A DNA stretch of 64,000 nt, taken from Isoetes taiwanensis. Taxonomy: Eukaryota > Streptophyta > Lycopodiopsida > Isoetales > Isoetaceae. A model generated the notes under the pieces. That model saw only the letters and a list, made by a program, of their open reading frames with translations. It had not been told where the DNA came from and searched no databases. A program made the translations under genes and the position numbers. Below are positions 45,081 to 56,984 of this stretch, piece after piece. Every line of letters starts with the position of its first letter. The stretch's first letter is position 1. The stretch is taken from positions 6,758,413 to 6,822,412 of the forward strand of contig JAJEKV010000003.1 of the NCBI GenBank assembly GCA_021234155.1, read 5' to 3'.

Positions 45081-45095
45081 ATATTTGATGTCTAG
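45081..45095 (+). repeat. Target-site duplication, left copy (LINE-3)
   Basis: ATATTTGATGTCTAG is repeated at 51,509-51,523. The first bases may merge with the (AT)n tail on the right. Confidence 0.88.
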
Positions 45096-45172
45096 GTGGG
45101 GTGAGCGGACGGGCGGGAGAATGGCGCTAGGGTTGAGCGCCTAAGGTAAGTGAACAGAAAGCTAAAACAGGA

Positions 45173-47158
45173 ATGGGACACGAACAGGATCTTGGGCCCG
45201 GGCCACAGGGCCATGGCCATGGGACACAGGAACGAACAGGGAACAGTGGGAAGGGTGATGGGACAGTCGAAGGAAATAAAATACGGCAGGACAGGAATTT
45301 GGCAGATGAATGGATATCATTTTTTAAGGGTATGACAAAGCCAATGCAGGAAAAAATGATTGAACTGGTCAGAATCATATCTAAAAGAGAAGGAGACGAA
45401 AAGGACTGGGCTAAACAGAACTATTTCACGGTTGGCGACTGGCTGATACCAATGGCGAGCAGCTCTGGAAGTGCAAGCGAGGGAGTGAAAACAAGACTTC
45501 AAAAGGGGGCCAATCCGATCGTCATGCAATCTCAAATCGTCAAACCTTTACTTGAACAAATAAATCATGATCAAAGAGGGCTTCTGAAACAGGGGGAAAT
45601 GAAGATCAAACCGGAATTCAAAGGTATTCCAACTTTAGCCCATTCTTTCATTCCTTCTAGACTTAAGGATTTGGAGAGTAAAGCTCTCATCGGATGTATA
45701 AGGCATGAAGGAGTGAAGCTTACCCACCTAAAGAATGAACTTTTGAAATTGGACAAAATGGTGGAGATAACTGGAATGTACTGGCTGGACTTTCCATTTT
45801 TCGTGGTGGAGTGTGGTAATACAAGGGCAGTCAGCTTTCTACTTAAACAGGGCACGATCTTCAGGGCGAATACTCAGTTCTATTTTCAGAAATGGAACCC
45901 GAGATTCGACCCACAAAAACTGGATCAGCTTTTCCACCCGGCTTCAGCCTCGATTCAAGGCCTTAACCCAATGTACTGGCATGAGGACTTGTTTAAAAAG
46001 CTTTTTGAGGGCGTAGGGCAATACATAGCATGTGAAACTGTTGCAGAGAGAGCTCCTAAGGTGTGGATGCAATTGGATATCCTCAAACCCATACCAAACT
46101 CAATTGAGTATAAAGACTATTTTGGAAACTCTAAAACACTGCATCTGAATTGGTATGGCCTTCCTCTCCCTTGTAATATCTGTGGGTTGAGACTGCATGA
46201 AGGAGGGGTTTGCAAGGGGACTTGGATGAAAAATCCTCCCCCACCTCAACCCCAACCTATCTACCAGGATCAACCCTTGATTACAAATAGAGAACCCTGG
46301 AGCCCAGCCAAGAAAAGAAACACCAATGGGAGTACCAAAAGGAAAGCAAAAAAACAAAAAGCCAAAGCCCAGCAGTTGGAGAAAGAAAATGTCCTCAAAG
46401 ACAATCAAAAGGAAAAAAGGGAATGGAGAAAGAAAACTCAAAATCTAAAGATTGCCAATCAATTTAAAGTGCTTGTAAATCCATCTGGCCAGGAATCTAG
46501 CCCTGTAAGTCCAGCTGGTCAAGACTCAATTCAATCCCATAGGCTTATAACTCCACAGGGCCAGGGAATCAGGGAGAACCCTGAGAGACCTCTAAGCCCC
46601 TGTGGCCGAGAAATGGAGGTGAATTCCCTCAAAGGCAAAGAGATTTTGATTCAAGAGGTCAATCCTTTGCCCCCTGTTAAGAACAAGGGCATTACCATCA
46701 AGGAAAATGTGGAAGCCCCAATGACCTGTGATTCCTCTGACTCTGAGTCAATAGACATCACATATTTGAAAGGAGAGGGCTCTAAGGCTGCTGAAATAGA
46801 TAATTCTCCTGAACTGTTTGATGCTCTAATGGAAGTCATAGAGAATGGGGATGTCTTTTCTACACCTGCTATACAACAGGGCGAAAGTAAATTTAAAATT
46901 TTCACAAGATCACCAATGGAATTAGAGGATGACCTGCTGTTGACTTCTGAAACCATTGTGGGAGAGGCTCAGACTTCTGACACCATTGTTCTTGAGACCC
47001 CCCTGCAGGGCAAGATTGACCAAGGTTGCCAAGATAAGGAGGAGACTTTCTTTACCCCCCAGAAAAAGAAAACAAGCAAGAAGGTTACCTTTACTGAGAA
47101 CAGCACTCAATCTAAGGGTAAAAGACAAGATCAAATACCCTGCTTGAAAAACAAATGA
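45173..47158 (+). CDS. LINE-3 ORF1: gag-like protein with CCHC knuckle
   Basis: 661 residues from ATG 45,173. A Gly/His/Gln-rich start precedes a helical region. The gag-like core (about residues 170-350) contains ALIGCIRHEGVKLTHLKNEL, YWLDFPFFVVECGNTRAVSF, and the line VWMQLDILKPIPNSIEYKDY. It closes with CNICGLRLHEGGVC, a CX2CX4HX4C zinc knuckle. A long lysine-rich coiled stretch (KRKAKKQKAKAQQLEKEN) and an acidic, Ser/Pro-rich tail follow, with repeated (L/V)(S/N)P(S/A/C)GQ motifs. It should bind LINE RNA and form the ribonucleoprotein with ORF2. The stop TGA overlaps the ORF2 ATG. Confidence 0.92.
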   Translation: MGHEQDLGPGPQGHGHGTQERTGNSGKGDGTVEGNKIRQDRNLADEWISFFKGMTKPMQEKMIELVRIISKREGDEKDWAKQNYFTVGDWLIPMASSSGSASEGVKTRLQKGANPIVMQSQIVKPLLEQINHDQRGLLKQGEMKIKPEFKGIPTLAHSFIPSRLKDLESKALIGCIRHEGVKLTHLKNELLKLDKMVEITGMYWLDFPFFVVECGNTRAVSFLLKQGTIFRANTQFYFQKWNPRFDPQKLDQLFHPASASIQGLNPMYWHEDLFKKLFEGVGQYIACETVAERAPKVWMQLDILKPIPNSIEYKDYFGNSKTLHLNWYGLPLPCNICGLRLHEGGVCKGTWMKNPPPPQPQPIYQDQPLITNREPWSPAKKRNTNGSTKRKAKKQKAKAQQLEKENVLKDNQKEKREWRKKTQNLKIANQFKVLVNPSGQESSPVSPAGQDSIQSHRLITPQGQGIRENPERPLSPCGREMEVNSLKGKEILIQEVNPLPPVKNKGITIKENVEAPMTCDSSDSESIDITYLKGEGSKAAEIDNSPELFDALMEVIENGDVFSTPAIQQGESKFKIFTRSPMELEDDLLLTSETIVGEAQTSDTIVLETPLQGKIDQGCQDKEETFFTPQKKKTSKKVTFTENSTQSKGKRQDQIPCLKNK

Positions 47159-50100
47159 AGATTATTACATGAAATTTGAGAGGAATAAAGGGTCCTCTCA
47201 AGAGAAAAAGAGCCTTGATTGCAATCAAGGAAATGAAACCAGACATAATGCTTATGCAAGAACACAGACTACCAATCTTTGAGTCAACTCATCTTGGATC
47301 CTGGATAAACCCTAATGGTGACTCTGTATGGGCCCCTGCTGATGGCACTCGAGGAGGTATTTGCACGGTTTGGTCAAACCACAAATGCTTGAGGAAATTT
47401 TGTCACCCATCAGGAAAATGGACTGTAGCAGTACTGGAAATTGAGGGGAAAAAATTGGGAGTCATAAATGTCTATGCCTCCACTGAACCAGCTGAAAGGG
47501 AAGTCCAATGGAATCAGATGCACCAATGGATCTCTTCAAACAGTCAGATCAAGAATTTCCTAATGGCAGGAGATTTTAACAATACTGTCTGGGATCAAAA
47601 GCTGGGGAAAAGGTTGAACATGAACAAAAAGGAAAGATTATCTTGGGAGCTCCTTATGTCCAACTTTTGTTACATCCCCCCTTCATCCTCCAATGTCTAC
47701 TCATGGAGCAATAAGAGAAAAGGATCTGACAGAACCTATTGCTTACTAGACATGTTCTATATATGCAATAAGGAATTACAGTCTTGGGACAACATGACTA
47801 TCTCCAACAACATTGCAAATTCTATTTCTGATCATTTTCCCCAAATCTTGGAGAAGATTGGAAGCTCTAGGAAAGGAGGGATTAATGTGCCCTTCAAATT
47901 TAATACTGAGCTGCTCAAAATGAAAAGATTTTGTGAGGAGTTTAGGTCTTATTACAGTGAATTTCCTAAGGTTGTAAGTAAAGGTTCAATGAATGCTTTC
48001 CTTGACAGAATTAAAAAAATGAAATGCTGGATCAAAGAATGGGGAAAAAAGTGGAATCAAGACAAAAAGAAGCAGAAATTTGAGATCTACAATGAGATGA
48101 AAGAGATCAGAGCTAAATTGTTTCAAGATAAAGACAATAGTGTGTTACAAGAACAAGAATCAGTGCTGGAGAATAAAGTAAAAGGAATTGAAGAGGAGGA
48201 AGCCAGAATTCTTTCTATAAAGAGCAGATGCAAGTATATAAACCACATGGATAATGGCAGTTCAGCCTACTTCTTCAGGGCAGCCAAAAACAGGGTTTGC
48301 AACAATGGAATTAGCAAAGTCAAGGTGGAGGAAGACAATTACCTTGACAAACAGGAGGATATAGAGAGATATTTCCATAGTGAATATACAAAGTTATTTG
48401 CTGATCATAAGATCCAGGAAGAACACCTTGATGACTTTTTCAAGGATATTTCCTTGACACAATTGGATGATACAGATGAAGAATTATTGTCAATCCCTAT
48501 GGAAAGGGAAATTTGGGACACTCTAAAATCCATGGCACATGGCAAGAGCCCTGGACCAGATGGCTTTCCCCCCGAATTCTTTGTGGAATTTTGGGAACTA
48601 ATGAAAGAAGACCTCATTACCTTCTTTCAAGGGGCCTGGAAAGCTGGCCAACTTAATCCAGCAATCAATGTAGGCCAGATTGTACTTATCCCCAAAGTGG
48701 ATAACCCTGAAGTGCTTGGTGACTGGAGACCCATTTCCCTCACCAACACCATATATAAAGTTCTGGCAAAGATCTTGACCAACAGGCTTAAGTCTAGATT
48801 GCAAGAAATAATCAATCCCTATCAGTCAGCTTTTCTGCATTCTAGAAGTATCCTGGATAATTATCTTGGAGCAGTAGAGGGCCTACATTGGAATAAACTC
48901 TCTGGGCAAAATTGCATGCTCTTGAAACTAGATTTCAAAAGAGCCTATGACACTATCAGTTGGAGATTTCTGCAAAAAGCTCTACAACACTTGGGCTTCC
49001 CAGAGGCTCTTTTTGAAAAGATAATGAGCTTCAATCATTCTGCTTCATCAGCTCTTCTAATAAATGGCACACCCTCAAAACTTTTTCAATGTAAAAGGGG
49101 GGTTAGGCAAGGTTGCCCTTTGGCACCATACCTATTCCTGACTGTGGCAGAGATAGTCACCAGGTTGGCTCTACATCTTCAAACTCAAAATTTGATAAAC
49201 TGCCTGGCCCTCCCAAAGGATATGGGAAATTTTGTCATCATGCAGTATGCAGATGACACGTTTGTATTCCTCAAACATGGGGACAATAGCTTACCAAACT
49301 TCCTGGAGGCTATGGATAAGTTTGGAAAAGTCTCTGGGGTCTGCTTAAACAAAGCAAAATGTGCCATCATCATGGATTCCCAAGATAAGGAATTAGCAGG
49401 TATTAATATCATTGGAAAATCTGCTGCAACAAAGATTCTTGGCATTCCATTGGCTGTCAACAGTTCTATACATGGTCTTTGGGAGCCAATCGTATCTAGG
49501 ATCAAAAGAAAACTTCAAATGTATCCTACTTCCTTGTCTCTGGCTGGCAGAGTTGAAATTGCCAATGCAGTAATTGCAAGTACACATGTTTTTTTCTCCT
49601 CAGCCATTGTTGCAGACAAGGCCTCCTATAATTTAATTGAATCTGCTATCAGAGGATTCATTTGGCAAGGTAACCATAAAGTGGCCTGGTCTGATTTGAC
49701 CAAACCCAGGAAACAGGGTGGGCTAGGGTGTAAAGACCTTTTTATACAAGCCCAAGCTCTGGCTACCAAAGTAATTTGGAGAGCAATCCATGCCCACAAG
49801 CCTTCCCCTGCACTCAAACTGATTAAATTTTGGATGGAGCAATCACTTCCAGTGGGCAGTAAATCCATGAGGCATCTCCTCCCTGACTCAGCTTTTTTCC
49901 AGGTAACTCCAGGTGCAAATACTTCCCCTATTGTTAAAAGAATGCTGGATGCATGGAATCAGGTGGCCTTATGTTTCAGACCTCCAATTCTGGATGCCAG
50001 ATGTATAGACATCAACTTCTTCTGGCACCCTGCATTTGCACCAGAAAACATTGGATGTCTGGCCTTACAACATCCTCAAAAATACAAGCAATGGACACAA

Positions 50101-50964
50101 GCAGGGATAAAAACCTTTGGAGACTTAAGAGTGGAGGAAGAGAATAGATGGATATCATGGCAGGAAATAGAATCAAAATTGAAGGGATCGGCACTTGATA
50201 AAGATATCTTTAATACAGTCATGGAAGAATTGGCCCCTCGCCAGGAATTAGCCTCCAACTCAAATGGTTGGACACAAAACAATAAAGACTGCTACATTGT
50301 GAAAGACATTTACTCTGCCCTTATGCAGCACAGGCCTTCCAAAGCTTGTGATCTATGGAATTGTGAAGAGAAGGCATTGGCGAAAAATTGTGCAAAGGGA
50401 TGGAGAAATTACTGTGCTCCCAAAATCACCCTCTTCAGATGGCTAGTTCTACACCAAAGCCTACATTCGAATGCCAGGAGGGCTAAATATGATGTGAGAA
50501 CCTCCAGTTTATGCCCTCTGGGATGTGGCATGGAGGAGGATTCAAATCACATTTTACTCTGCCCGGTAGTTGAAGATATATGGACTTGGACCTCTCAATT
50601 AAATTTAGGAGCTCCAGGTAATATTTTTCAATTTTTGAACTCGGGATCAAGGCTGATCAACACATGCAGAACTCTTACCTGCTGGATAATCTGGAGACAC
50701 AGGAACAGAGTATGTTTGGAGGGGAAAAGACCAGATCTTATCTGGATCAAAACCAACCTGCTCACTATTATCCAGCACACTGCCTCAGCACATAAAGCCC
50801 TTAGGGGGCTGAAATATGACAAAGATTGGGACCGTATAGGAAGATTCCAGAGTGCATATAATTTTTTCTTCCTAATACTCACGGATTCTAATGGTTTGCT
50901 ACACAGAGCAGCAGAGGAGGCTGAGGAACCTGGGTGCTCCCATCAGATGACTCAGCAACAATGA
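47155..50964 (+). pseudogene. LINE-3 ORF2 (endonuclease-reverse transcriptase), one nonsense codon
   Basis: The ATG at 47,155 overlaps the ORF1 stop. The protein reads MKIIT, then TGA at 47,170-47,172 where related ORF2s have Trp (WNLRG), and is then open for 1,264 codons. The endonuclease shows LMQEHRLP, GGICTVW, LMAGDFNN, ISDHFP. The polymerase shows GKSPGPDGFPPEFF, DWRPISLTNTIYKVLAKIL, QSAFLHSRSILDN, LKLDFKRAYD, GVRQGCPLAPYLF, MQYADDTFVFL and LGIPL, all intact. The C-terminus has CPLGCGMEEDSNHILLC, the zinc-binding motif of plant L1 elements. A single G-to-A change (TGG to TGA) is the simplest reading, so the element is one base from an intact frame. Initiation at a later Met would lose part of the endonuclease. 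Confidence 0.93.
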
Positions 50965-50989
50965 GAATGAAGATTTCTACATCCCAAGG

Positions 50990-51274
50990 TTGGAGCTGGA
51001 GCAACACTTCATTAAGCTCAAGCAGGAGATGATTCACTCTATGGCAATCAAGAAGCTGCTGGACAGATCTGACATATGGAGATACAATGGGCTGAAGCCT
51101 TTTTTCCAAACATTGTTTCATATGTGGCAACAGAAAAGAGAGGCCAGAGTACTGATGCTCATGGACTATACTACTTTCACTGTGGAGGAGCTAGATGAGT
51201 TTCTTAACATCTTTGGCAGATCTGTTGTGGCAGATCTCACAGTCCAAGACCTGCTGGAGGCCAACCACTTATAG
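50990..51274 (+). CDS. LINE-3 small third frame after ORF2
   Basis: About 95-105 codons open in another frame directly behind the ORF2 stop, without an upstream ATG (the first Met follows KLKQ). It reads LEQHFIKLKQEMIHSMAIKK, SDIWRYNGLKPFFQTLFHMW, then TFTVEELDEFLNIFG and VVADLTVQDLLEANHL. The composition is protein-like and helical. It could be a lost C-terminal extension of ORF2 joined by frameshift, or a separate small protein. LINE-2 has nothing like it. No known domain recognised. Confidence 0.4.
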   Translation: MELEQHFIKLKQEMIHSMAIKKLLDRSDIWRYNGLKPFFQTLFHMWQQKREARVLMLMDYTTFTVEELDEFLNIFGRSVVADLTVQDLLEANHL

Positions 51275-51508
51275 GTTTAGTTGGTTTCATTTCTGCAGTG
51301 TACTTTGAACTTTAAGTGAACTTAAGTTTAAGCTTATTTTTGTATGCAGCCTATATGGCTTATATCCTTCCTTATGTTTTTTCATAGAGAAAGGCCTTTT
51401 TGTCCTAGGACATATATATCTTCCAGTTTGGAAGACTCTGACATGATGTATTCCATGTAAAATGAATACAAAAACCCCCCTGCCTTCAAAAAATATATAT
51501 ATATATAT

Positions 51509-51523
51509 ATATTTGATGTCTAG
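51509..51523 (+). repeat. Target-site duplication, right copy (LINE-3)
   Basis: Matches 45,081-45,095 immediately after the AT-rich tail. Confidence 0.88.
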
Positions 51524-52332
51524 CCTTCAGTGTCTATGCAAGACAAATTTGAGCATCGAGCATGTAACTGTTATTTGCCACCCAACCAGGGATTGTACTA
51601 TAGTACCATTCAATCCCATCATCTTGAGCTTTGTTCTGTTGCCCTTGCCATTTATTTTCAATACCAATCATAACATCCTACCTTGGTAATCAACAGATTG
51701 TATGTCGTCTTCACATTCCAGACATACTCCAATGCTTTCTCTCCCCGTGTCTCTCAATAGATTACTCCACCAAAATTGCATATCGTACATACGTATACAC
51801 GGTACGTATTGCACATGCTTTAATTTAGTTAAAGTGTAACCCATTGAGCATCCAACTCCCAAGGCCTAATTTTTAATAGGGTCCCAAGGCAATTTCACCA
51901 TTTCTTTAGTGCCTTTTGCTATTTTTGTTACGTAAATATCAACCCTATCTCTTCGCAATTAACTATTATTTTCTCAGGTTATCGTATCAACTTCAACTTT
52001 TGATCAGTTTCAAATATTGTTGTCTTTGGACCCCGTCATATCGTCTAGATCACATAATAGTAACCCCCTATGTTTTTAGCAACCGCCATTTTCCACCTCT
52101 TAGGATTATCCATTTTTTTTATCCTCTTAGGGTTCCTAAGGTCATAATCAATAAGAAATGTATACCTCAAGTCAATGGATCCTCCCTTTATCTAGGAGTT
52201 TCGCATGGATTCCTTGTAGAAAAAGTTATTCTAAGCATATACGGTTGGCCTATATACTCTCATCTTTTCAATCGATGCACCTCGTTTCAATTCTTATTAG
52301 AACTTGGAATTGCTATCTATTAATCTCGTGTC
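51524..52332. other. Non-coding stretch between two LINE insertions
   Basis: AT-rich, without recognised coding sequence. Continues the style of 44,420-45,080 and 53,998-56,200, so LINE-3 and the truncated LINE probably landed in one block of old repetitive DNA. Confidence 0.4.
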
Positions 52333-53997
52333 AGTTACAGTCCCATCCCTCCCTGTATTTTGGACTATCCATGGAAGATTCTTCTGCATGGCAATACCAC
52401 AAAGTTGCTTGGTATCCCAGTTGGAATTCACGTCTCTGCTTCAGATGCTTGGGATGAAATCATTAGTGGGTTGCAAAAGCACTTGTTTTGGTGGAATACA
52501 GCTAAACTGTCCATGCCCGGTAGAATCACTGTGGCTAAATGTGTTCTTAGTAATACTCATGTCTACATGGTGTCTGCTCTATTAACTCCGCAGTGTAAGA
52601 TGGAGGAGATTGTGCATATCGTCAGAAATTTTATTTGGGGTGGAAATGAGTTAGGAGCAGTGGTCAAGGTAGCTTGGGCGAAATGCATTAGACCTAAGGC
52701 AGCTGGTGGTCTTGGTATGTTGGATTTTCACCTCCAAAGCAAGGTGATGATATCAAAGTTCATTTGGAGGATTTTCATTGGTAAGGATGATTCTCCTGGC
52801 CTGAGGTTGTTGGTGCAGTCGATTCAACATTGTCTCCCATTTCATAAGGCCACCATTAAGCCCCTTCTTCCTTGAGCTTTGCTTTATCATATGCATCCGT
52901 ATCCTAATGCTTCTCCCTTTCTAAAGGGATTGCTTGCTGCTTGGGACACTGTCATGTCTCTTTTCCATATTAATCCGGCATGTCTTCAGTTGTCCACTCC
53001 ATGCTGGTGGATTCCTTCGCAGGACACTCCAGAGAATGTGCCTTTAAGTGTGGTTGTTCATCCAAAGACACAACGACGATGGGTAGCAGCTGGTATCAAC
53101 ACTATTGCAGCTTGGTATGACTTTGGTCATCTCATGTCATGGAAAGCATTTAGAACAAAGTTCTTGTTGTACAGATGGGACAGAGTAATCTGGAATCATA
53201 TTGCTGCATTGTTGCCACAGGATTCTGGTCCACAGATTGAGGTAGTCGTATGGGGTTGCCATCAGGATATCCAGCCAGGGCAGTTTGTGTCTTCTGTGTA
53301 TAAATTGCTTTTGCATTCTGAATCTAATAGGTGGCATCCTCAGGTCCCTCAGCCACAATGGAAAAGTGTTTGGATATGGGTATGGGATAAGCTGCTTCAT
53401 CCCAAAGTAGTAGTTCTGTGGTGGCAAGTGATCCATAGATGCCTCAGAGTCAACAGGTTAGTCCATAAAATGGATAATCGGATTTCAGAGCTCTGTCCTT
53501 TATTCCAGCAAAGGATTGAGAGTATTGAGCATTGTTTTTTCTTGTGTGAGCGGCTTCGGCAGACATGGTCTTGGTTGTTGACCCTATTTGGCACGTCTCG
53601 ATCTAGCCAGCAAATTTTGCTTGCTATCTATCCTGATGCTTGGCCCAAACTACGGAAATGAGTTTTTCATCTCGCATGTGGCTGGCTTTTATGGTCAATC
53701 TGGAAGAGAAGGAGGTTGTTTATCTTTAAGGGCGTAGATACTGACTGCAGATGAGATTGTTCTTCAGTGGGCGCAAAATAAAATTGTTATGGCTTACAAT
53801 TGTTCTTCTCTTGATCAAGAGAAGAAAGTACTGATCTGGTATACTTACCTTCAGATTCATTCTTTTGCATAGGCAGGTGGTTGTGCTCAGTTGGGTCAGT
53901 TTGTCCACTGGGGTTATAATCCTGTCTGTGCATTTTATGTTGCTCTGGTTTTAGTTGGTGAATAAAGCTTGTCGTCCTTCAAAAAAAAAAAAAAAAA
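52333..53997 (+). mobile_element. 5'-truncated copy of LINE-1
   Basis: Homology to LINE-1 begins at about 52,333 (ACAGTCCCATCCCTCCCT, matching 8,416) and runs to the same 3' end (GAATAAAGCTTG.CGTCCTTC) with a 17-base A-tail. It covers the polymerase thumb and C-terminal part of ORF2: LLGIPVGIHVSASDAWDEI, LSMPGRITVAKCVLS, FIWGG, then HCFFLCERLRQTW. Truncation at the 5' end is usual for LINEs. No clear target duplication was found. Confidence 0.9.
52360..53661 (+). pseudogene. ORF2 C-terminal fragment of the truncated LINE-1 copy
   Basis: Two long in-frame pieces, 52,360-52,875 and 52,879-53,661, are separated by one TGA (LLP*ALLYHMHPY). LINE-1 has TGG at the same place (CTTGGGCTTTG), so this is a G-to-A change. 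A second lesion near 53,660 turns CGAG into TGAG. Otherwise the frame holds for 430 codons, in contrast with the same region of LINE-1. Confidence 0.85.
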
Positions 53998-56243
53998 CTT
54001 GGCCAAGTCATCATCACTCTCTTCTTTCATTATTGGAAGATATATTTCCTATGTCCCACTATTCTCTCACCCAATTGTTACTTCTTAGCTTATAATGCTG
54101 ATTTAATTCATTTGTATCTAGAACCTTTGGATATTTAACCTTCCATTATCTGCTATTTCAAGTCTTTTCCAACTATCATTGGATGTTTTTGAATGTAACA
54201 TCAACGCATATGCTAGAGTTACTCTGAGTATTTCCCTGACTTAAACTCTTTTCATGTCCCTTAGTAAGTTGTACCTACCAAAAAATAATCAATCCCAAAC
54301 AATTGAGATAACTTGAATGCTTATCTCTGGTACTTTATACGAATCCAACATCTTCGTTACAAGCATATCATTATGCTTATTCCTTAAACCTTATCAGGCA
54401 ACATTCCACTTGTCTTGCACAAATATCCTACTATCTTCTTGTATGGTATAAGTCTGAATGTCACAATCGACAGTCTTGCACAAATATCCTACTATCTTCT
54501 CGTATGGTATAAGTCTGAATGTCACAATCGACATTTCTGCTATCATCACTAATGTAATACTAAATCGTTCAACATTCACACCCGCTATTTTGTTATTATG
54601 GCATATAGTAACATGTGGGCTATTTCTAAGTCTACAATCATATATGGTTGTTTAACATAGCCACACAGCTATGCTCATAGTTGCAGCCCATGTCATAAGA
54701 TCCCACATGCCCGCAAGTATCATACATGTGTTTTATCATATATAGCCTTGTTTTGGCTTCTAATTATAATCCCTCCCGCCGAACTAAAAGTTCTATTATA
54801 CACCCCTTCTTTTTCTTATGCTTCCAGATTAAATGGTCCTAGTAGGCATATACCAACGAGGAGCTACTCCTCGAGATACAAACTATAGTACCAAGTCCAA
54901 ACCACCTTCTCCTTAGAAGGATGCTCATGGGGCACCGACCTTGTTCATACTCCACAATTTGCGCTATTCAAAGTGTCCATTCAAATTTCCTATATTTGAA
55001 ATGTTAACAACAGTTTTTGACCTCTCCCTTGGCTCACACTTATCGTACCTCCCTAATGTATCATTGGTTGGAGGTCAACTTCCGATAGTAGCATGGCTTC
55101 ACCACAACTTCAGTATACTTTACTTGCCGCTTTTAGACAATTGCACCATATACTAGCAATTGTCATTTTCCATTCTAACGGTCTTATAGGACGCCTCATC
55201 TCATCTTCGCTCATTTTGACCTCAATTCTCTTGACCTTGTGTGGAAACTATGTTCCACACTATTGTCATGCTGCCTGAATGGACATGAATGCAAATGCAT
55301 TCCTATTTGCAGGAATGTTTTTCCGTCTTCTATTGGGCTCTCTTTTTGCTCCAATAGAAACAGGCTTCACTCCCTTCCATTAACTTCTACCATGCATGAT
55401 GGACTGTATTTGACTAACACCATTAAGCGTATCCACATGGCTAAGTTCTCATCTTACTCATGCATAGACTTGCATTTATGTTGCATACCTTAGGAAGTTA
55501 AAGTCTCCTTACGAGACCCAAGTTATGCGCAATTTATGATCCATAGTTTATGAATCTGCATCATTTATGGCAGTAATCTTCTAGCTTCCATGAATCGTAT
55601 CCTGATTCAAGTAGAATCAACATTCTATACCTTGACCACCATTGTTAGAAACTCACACTTCTAAAGTGATATTCCTTTCTGACGATGGACATTTACAATT
55701 TAGCTCATACCTTAGTATGTTACCTCCGTAACATGCTCTATGACAAATAAACATAAGCCACTTCTCTTTCAACTACATGGTGCTATATATATAGTATCAT
55801 CCTAAGTTGCATCATATACCACTTTAGGAATTGGTAACTTTATCCATAGCCAACATGGCAATGTATTTGACAAATGTTAAGAAATTCTAATTATTAAGTA
55901 TCCCTTCCTAGGTCATTCAAATTCCAGTGATTCAATGGGATCACAAATATCATGATAGCCATCCTCCTGAATATGGATCCAAACTAACGATATGTTTCCG
56001 CTCGTTCTTTGACCTTTTATCATTTCTAGCCCTTACTTATGTACCATTATGATATTAAATTTTCCACTTAGTCATTAATCTCTAGGGCAACTTTACTTAG
56101 TTCAGGTTGCTATGCGTATGTCTTATTATCAGAGAAAATTTTAGTGGCCCCGGCGGGCCATTTGGCCACAAATTGCAGGTTCAGCCAAAATGCGATGGCC
56201 GGCTTGAGTAGGATGCCTTACCTACAGACTACCTACAGATGTT
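53998..56243. other. Non-coding stretch, no gene recognised
   Basis: AT-rich, weakly C-biased plus strand, with many short frames lacking motifs. A 61-bp duplication is listed separately. Confidence 0.4.
54412..54534 (+). repeat. 61-bp tandem duplication
   Basis: GTCTTGCACAAATATCCTAC..TCACAATCGACA occurs twice with a 61-bp period and a single difference (TTCTTG versus TTCTCG), so it is recent. Confidence 0.93.
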
Positions 56244-56328
56244 AGATGTGGTTAGGTGCGAGTAGGTATGCTACACCTATAATAAGTTATTATAGGTGTA
56301 GCATACCTACTCGCACCTAACCACATCT
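56244..56328. repeat. Perfect hairpin: 42-bp arms, 1-nt loop
   Basis: The left arm (56,244-56,285) begins AGATGTGGTTAGGTGCGAG and ends CTATAATAA. After a single G, the right arm (56,287-56,328) is its exact reverse complement. Pairing ends abruptly on both sides. The flanks show CCTACAGACTACCTACAG on the left. No mismatch in 42 pairs is striking in otherwise decayed DNA. Confidence 0.97.
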
Positions 56329-56329
56329 A

Positions 56330-56980
56330 TATGTAAACCGTCTGCTTGTCTAAATACCTTTCTATGACAGACGTATGTCTGCCACCAATGTTCTATATGG
56401 AGCTACATTAGCTACCATGTCGCTCAATCAATTACTTTTCCATAGGCCATGTTTACTTCAAATATGCTGAAATATCAAGGTATTACTGTTCGACATAATA
56501 TACAAGTCACATTTAATTAAAGTGGGTCAGATCATGACGTTTGGGTCTCAGACTGAAAATGGAACTCATACTAAAAAATTTTTATTGAATTGAATGCATG
56601 TATAGAATTACACTTCATACACCAAGAACTGAGTCACTTATTTTCCTCATAAATATTACAAGCCACGAGTTGAAAAGGTGTTCAAGCTTTTCAATTTTAT
56701 CTACCCTCATACAGTGCTATAGCATGGAGGTTGCTCATGGCTTTGTCCATCTCCCTTTTGGGGATCTTGTGGGTCTTGTCCTTTGAAATGTGACAATTTG
56801 GATATGACCATACCACACATTCCACTAATTTCCTCCTTTGAGGATCAACATGATTTGTCCTCCACTTCTTCTCCCAGCACTCGGTGTATTGCTCCTTCAA
56901 GTTGCCCCTCTTGTGCCTTCCAACGGGCTCCCAATATTGAACTTGGAATCCAGGACGCAGCTCCTCTCTATCAGGCATTG
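56330..56980. other. Non-coding stretch
   Basis: No supportable gene. The short frame on the minus strand at 56,697-56,978 has no recognised motif. Confidence 0.4.
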
Positions 56981-56984
56981 GGTA

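Larger units (their letters stand above)
45096..51508 (+). mobile_element. LINE-3: full-length L1-type retrotransposon, almost intact
   Basis: 6.4 kb between 15-bp target duplications. It ends in an (AT)n tail (51,492-51,511) instead of poly(A). It contains ORF1, ORF2 overlapping by ATGA, and a further frame after ORF2. Only one disabling change was found in ORF2 (stop at codon 6). Its proteins resemble those of LINE-2 closely enough to be one clade, whereas LINE-1 is more distant. The good TSDs and frames mark it as the youngest-looking element here. Confidence 0.93.
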
